Source: CAYHWE01 sp964360445
Lineage (GTDB): Bacteria > Patescibacteriota > Patescibacteriia > Patescibacteriales > JAKAJF01
DNA: 13,506 bases
Direction of reading: 5' to 3'
NCBI GenBank assembly: GCA_964360445.1
Contig: CAYHWE010000027.1
Location: 1-13,506, forward strand
The notes under the pieces were generated by a model that did not search any database, was not told the DNA's origin, and saw only the letters and a list, made by a program, of their open reading frames with translations. This document shows, piece by piece, positions 10,396-13,506 of the stretch (positions are counted from its first letter, which is position 1; the number at the start of each line of letters is the position of its first letter). Made by a program: the position numbers and the translations under genes.

Positions 10396-13026
10396 TTATA
10401 TGTTTTTTAATTGTTCTTCCAGATTTTTTAATTCTGTTTTCCATGCAGCTAGTTTTTCTTTTTCTTTTTCTACTATCTGCTTGGGCGCTTTTTCTGTAAA
10501 TTCCTTGTTTTTTAATCTAGCCTCAAGGTTTTTAATAAGATTTTGCATATTTTCCGCTTCTTTTGTTACTTTTTCTTTCTTTTTCGCTTCGTCAAACGCT
10601 CCCAAAAGATATATCTCCACCTTATCGAACTCCGCGTAAATCGCTTTTTGGATTTTTTCACCCGCTTTTTTTATCTCGATATCTTTGATCTGAGTTTTCA
10701 GTCCGGTTATGAGCGGAAGATGCGATTTGAACAAGTCTTTTTTGCCGCCGGCATAAACGATGGCATCGATTTTCCTGGCCGGCTCCACATTGTTTTCGCT
10801 TCTCGCATTTCTTATGGCAACGATCAGGCTCTGTATATCCTGGAATCCGGAATGGCTTTCCTTATTTTCTTTGCCCGCGCCTTCCGGCCATTTTTCAATC
10901 ATCAATAATCCTGTCTGCGCAGGCAGGCTATCTTCATTGAATTCCTGCCAGATCGCCTCTGTTACGAACGGCGCGAACGGGTGCCATAATTTCAATATGT
11001 TTTTAAGGACATAAATCAAGATTTCTTCCTTGCCCTTTTCTATCTTGGCGGCCTCTAGATACCAGTCGGCGAATTTATTCCAGGTGAAATTCTGCAGCTC
11101 TTCGACGGCTAAAGAGAATTCGTAGTTATTCAAAAAATTGGAAACATTCTTTACTGCGGCGTCCAGATTGTGCATTATCCATTCGTCTGACAATGTTTTT
11201 AGTTCCGGCAATTTATCGGCCGGATATGGATAAAACCCATCATCAACGGAGGTAAGGACATATCTGGCTATATTCCAGATCTTATTTACCAAGTTCCTTT
11301 TGCCGGCGATTTTTCTTTCTGAAAGTTTGAAGTCATTGCCCGGAGCAGTGCCGATCACAAGAGATAATCTGACCGCGTCTGTGCCATATTTATCTACCAT
11401 CTCCAATGGATTGATGCCGTTGCCCTTTGATTTGCTCATTTTTTGGCCGGCTTCATCCGTTACCAAGCCCGTGAAATACAGATTGCGGAACGGGATCTGC
11501 CTTGTCGTGTATAGGCTCAGAATGATCATCCTGAAAGCCCAGAATGGCAAGAGATCCCTTCCCATAACCATCGTGTCCGAAGGATAGAATTCCTTAAAGT
11601 CTTCTGATTCAGGATAACCGAGAGGATTATATGCCCACTGGCCCGAGGAAAACCAGGTATCAAAAGTATCGTTATCCTGGATCCAGCCTTCGCCGGGCGA
11701 TTCCAAACTGACCCTCACTTCTTCGCCTTTGTACCATGCCGGAATCCGCGGGCCCCACCATATCTGGCGGCTGATGCACCAGTCATGGACATTGTCGATC
11801 CAGGTAAGCATCTGTTTCTTGAAGCGGTCAGGGTGCACCTTGATTCCGATTATGGAATCGTTCTCGATTACTTTCCTGGATTCTTCTTTCAATGAGAAGT
11901 TCTTATGGTCGACATTCAGGAACCATTGTTTTGAGATGATCGGTTCAATCGGAGTTTTGCAGCGTTCGCAAACCGACAGGCTGTTCTGATAATCTTCTTC
12001 TTTTTCCAGCAGCCCTTCTTCTTTTAATCTTTCAACAATTTTTTTTCTTACCTCGGCAACCGTCAGACCGCTGAATTTTCCAAAACCATCCTTGACCTTA
12101 CCCTCTTCGTTTATCAAGGCGATTATTTCAAGGTCATTGTTGATAGCCATCTGGTAATCGACCATAGAGTGCGCCGGAGTTACGCCCAAAGCGCCCGTGC
12201 CGAAAGTCTTGTCGATGTCGTTGCTCGCGATCACCTTTAATTTCAGCGGTACGCCAAGGAAATCAGCTTTAAGGGTTTTTCCGATATATTCCTGATAACG
12301 CTCATCGGCCGGGTGTACGGCGATAGCGGTATCTGCCAATTTTGTTTCCGGCCTGGTGGTGGAAATCGTGAAAGGGAAGTCTTTGCCATATCTGAAGGTA
12401 TATAATTTTGTCGCTTGGTCTTTGTATTCGACTTCAATGTCGGAAAGGGCGGTCGCGCATCTTGAGCACCAATTGATTATGCGCTCGCCGCGGTAGATCA
12501 TCCTGTTGCCGTCTTCGTCAACCTCGTCATGCATTTTTACGAAAGTTTCCAATACCGATCTGACGATTGCCGGATCCAGGGTAAACTTTTCCCTTGTCCA
12601 GTCAGCGGAAACGCCGAGTTTTTTTTCCTGGCTTCTCATATACTGGGACCTGTTCATCGTGAAGTCATAGCATTCTTTGTAGAATTCATCCCTTCCTAAA
12701 TCGTATCTCGACAGCCCTCTTTCTTTTTGCAATTTTTTTTCAAAAACAACCTGGGTCTGGATGCCCGCATGATCCTTGCCCGGAAGCAATAAAACCTTTT
12801 TCCCCAGCATCCTGTTGTATCTGCCGAAAAGGTCCATGATGACGTATCCTGAAGCATGCCCCATGTGCAATTCGCCATTGGCGTTCGGAGGCGGCATTAT
12901 GTCTATATAGCGCCCTTTTGTCTCGACTAAATTATCAGGGTTGAAATACCCTGATTTTTCCCAATTTTCGTAGATTTTCTCTTCGTATTGGGCTGATTCG
13001 TATGTTTTCGGAAGCTCTCTTTTCAT
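10396..13026 (-). CDS. valS: Valyl-tRNA synthetase
   Basis: The protein has 876 residues from the ATG at 13026; the frame extends 12 codons to a TTG at 13062 with no ribosome binding site. It is a class I synthetase that charges tRNA-Val with valine. The HIGH motif is HMGH (54-57) in PPPNANGELHMGH, and the KMSKS loop is KMSKS (529-533). The CP1 editing domain lies between, with WCSRC and CERC cysteine pairs and TTRPETKLADTAIAVHP, which hydrolyses mischarged Thr-tRNA. The anticodon-binding domain follows. The last ~70 residues form a charged coiled coil (Val_tRNA-synt_C), the usual ValRS tail that separates it from IleRS/LeuRS. It leads the minus-strand run and is divergent from the rRNA operon. 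Confidence 0.96.
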   Translation of the reverse strand: MKRELPKTYESAQYEEKIYENWEKSGYFNPDNLVETKGRYIDIMPPPNANGELHMGHASGYVIMDLFGRYNRMLGKKVLLLPGKDHAGIQTQVVFEKKLQKERGLSRYDLGRDEFYKECYDFTMNRSQYMRSQEKKLGVSADWTREKFTLDPAIVRSVLETFVKMHDEVDEDGNRMIYRGERIINWCSRCATALSDIEVEYKDQATKLYTFRYGKDFPFTISTTRPETKLADTAIAVHPADERYQEYIGKTLKADFLGVPLKLKVIASNDIDKTFGTGALGVTPAHSMVDYQMAINNDLEIIALINEEGKVKDGFGKFSGLTVAEVRKKIVERLKEEGLLEKEEDYQNSLSVCERCKTPIEPIISKQWFLNVDHKNFSLKEESRKVIENDSIIGIKVHPDRFKKQMLTWIDNVHDWCISRQIWWGPRIPAWYKGEEVRVSLESPGEGWIQDNDTFDTWFSSGQWAYNPLGYPESEDFKEFYPSDTMVMGRDLLPFWAFRMIILSLYTTRQIPFRNLYFTGLVTDEAGQKMSKSKGNGINPLEMVDKYGTDAVRLSLVIGTAPGNDFKLSERKIAGKRNLVNKIWNIARYVLTSVDDGFYPYPADKLPELKTLSDEWIMHNLDAAVKNVSNFLNNYEFSLAVEELQNFTWNKFADWYLEAAKIEKGKEEILIYVLKNILKLWHPFAPFVTEAIWQEFNEDSLPAQTGLLMIEKWPEGAGKENKESHSGFQDIQSLIVAIRNARSENNVEPARKIDAIVYAGGKKDLFKSHLPLITGLKTQIKDIEIKKAGEKIQKAIYAEFDKVEIYLLGAFDEAKKKEKVTKEAENMQNLIKNLEARLKNKEFTEKAPKQIVEKEKEKLAAWKTELKNLEEQLKNI

Positions 13027-13033
13027 AAGAATG

Positions 13034-13062
13034 AGTGTATCAAAAGAAGCTGATAATTGCAA
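13034..13062 (-). promoter_or_regulatory. Candidate valS promoter
   Basis: On the minus strand TTGCAA (13062-13057), a 17-nt spacer and TACACT (13039-13034) precede the ATG at 13026 by 7 nt. Each box matches consensus at 4 of 6 bases. If used, the mRNA would be nearly leaderless, like the polA case. Confidence 0.35.
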
Positions 13063-13076
13063 GGAAAAAAAGGCCC

Positions 13077-13105
13077 TTGACAGCTTTTTAAATATGACTT
13101 ATTAT
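13077..13105 (+). promoter_or_regulatory. rrn: rRNA operon promoter
   Basis: A perfect -35 TTGACA (13077-13082), a 17-nt spacer and -10 TATTAT (13100-13105, 5 of 6) give a strong sigma70-type promoter. Transcription would start near 13112, leaving a leader of about 330 nt before 16S. Repeated ATT units follow the -10. It is divergent from valS. Confidence 0.7.
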
Positions 13106-13177
13106 TATTATTGTCATAAAGATTTTTAAATTCAAACAAATTATTGGATAAAAGCCTTTTTAGACAATCTTAAAAGT

Positions 13178-13229
13178 TTGAAAGAAAAAACAGTGATGTT
13201 AAAAATAATATCCCTGTTTTTTCTTTCAA
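13178..13229 (+). other. Long hairpin in rRNA leader
   Basis: A perfect 16-bp inverted repeat (13178-13193 with 13214-13229) has a 20-nt loop that can add GAT/ATC pairs. The 3' arm is U-rich (CTGTTTTTTC). It may be a processing site or act as an attenuator in the leader. The leader 13112-13444 holds no protein gene. Confidence 0.65.
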
Positions 13230-13284
13230 TTAACGATCCGCAAAGATTCTTAATGAAAGTGTTCCTTATACAAAATTAGTTACG

Positions 13285-13320
13285 CAATCCGCGCCTGTCG
13301 CAAGACCGGTTGCAGGATTG
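13285..13320 (+). other. rRNA leader hairpin, middle
   Basis: CAATCC (13285-13290) can pair with GGATTG (13315-13320). Inside it, GCAA (13300-13303) pairs with TTGC (13310-13313) around a 6-nt loop. It is moderately stable and has no known name. Confidence 0.4.
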
Positions 13321-13391
13321 TAGTGCTAACAGGCATCAATTCAAGTCAAGCAAATACAATACAAGAATTTCTATTTCTTTTAATTATAGAG

Positions 13392-13427
13392 CCATGTCAT
13401 CAGTCTTCGTTGGCTGGTGGCACATGG
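13392..13427 (+). other. rRNA leader hairpin just before 16S
   Basis: CCATGTCATCAG (13392-13403) pairs with CTGGTG (13414-13419) and ACATGG (13422-13427), with a 2-nt bulge. It sits 17 nt before the mature 16S 5' end, where pre-rRNA processing stems usually lie. A second CCATGT follows at 13434-13439. Confidence 0.5.
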
Positions 13428-13444
13428 ACTAAACCATGTAAAAA

Positions 13445-13506
<62 letters not shown>

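Noticed and set aside
13026..13062. valS start at TTG 13062
   Set aside because: The extra 12 residues do not look like ValRS, no ribosome binding site exists, and the region overlaps a promoter-like sequence.

Overview
The window reads as chromosomal DNA of a bacterium with short intergenic gaps. The best guess is a Patescibacteria/CPR lineage, possibly Parcubacteria-like. This is inferred from three things: the 5' end of the 16S rRNA gene, the short gene neighbourhood with few Shine-Dalgarno sites, and the CPR-style diversity-generating retroelement (DGR). No single marker proves the taxon.

Region 1 (1-3027) holds a degenerate-looking tRNA-Ala(UGC) followed by a complete DGR. The DGR has a target gene whose 3' end is a 120-bp variable repeat (VR, 928-1047), a terminator-like hairpin, a structured non-coding stretch, a 120-bp template repeat (TR, 1344-1463), an avd-like accessory gene on the minus strand, and a reverse transcriptase on the plus strand. 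VR and TR align without gaps and differ at 15 positions, every one an adenine in TR. All ten AAY (Asn) codons of TR are changed in VR. This is the signature of adenine-specific mutagenic retrohoming, and it is the main find. Unusual points are the antisense avd overlapping the 5' end of the RT gene, a ten-G tract in that overlap, and two perfect GNRA-capped hairpins upstream of TR.

Region 2 (3024-9661) is housekeeping. A pyruvoyl-dependent arginine decarboxylase (minus strand) is followed by an intergenic stretch with three hairpin repeats. Then come polA (DNA polymerase I with intact 5' nuclease, proofreading and polymerase motifs), murD (peptidoglycan precursor ligase, 9 bp downstream), a 58-residue LysW-like zinc-ribbon protein (minus strand) and holA (DNA polymerase III delta). 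polA, the polA-murD junction and murD carry stretches built from 7-nt repeat units, one of them enclosing a GC-rich palindrome. All are read through in frame.

Region 3 (9689-13062) is a minus-strand cluster: valS, a small cupin protein and rpsT. It shares a bidirectional terminator with holA.

Region 4 (13077-13506) is the start of an rRNA operon. It has a near-consensus sigma70-type promoter, a leader of about 330 nt with several stable hairpins, and the first ~62 nt of 16S rRNA, cut by the window edge.

Functionally, most of the window is core replication, translation and cell-wall biosynthesis. The DGR is the accessory system: RT and Avd would copy the TR RNA with errors at A and write the cDNA into the VR, diversifying up to eleven residues at the C-terminus of one protein whose ligand is unknown.
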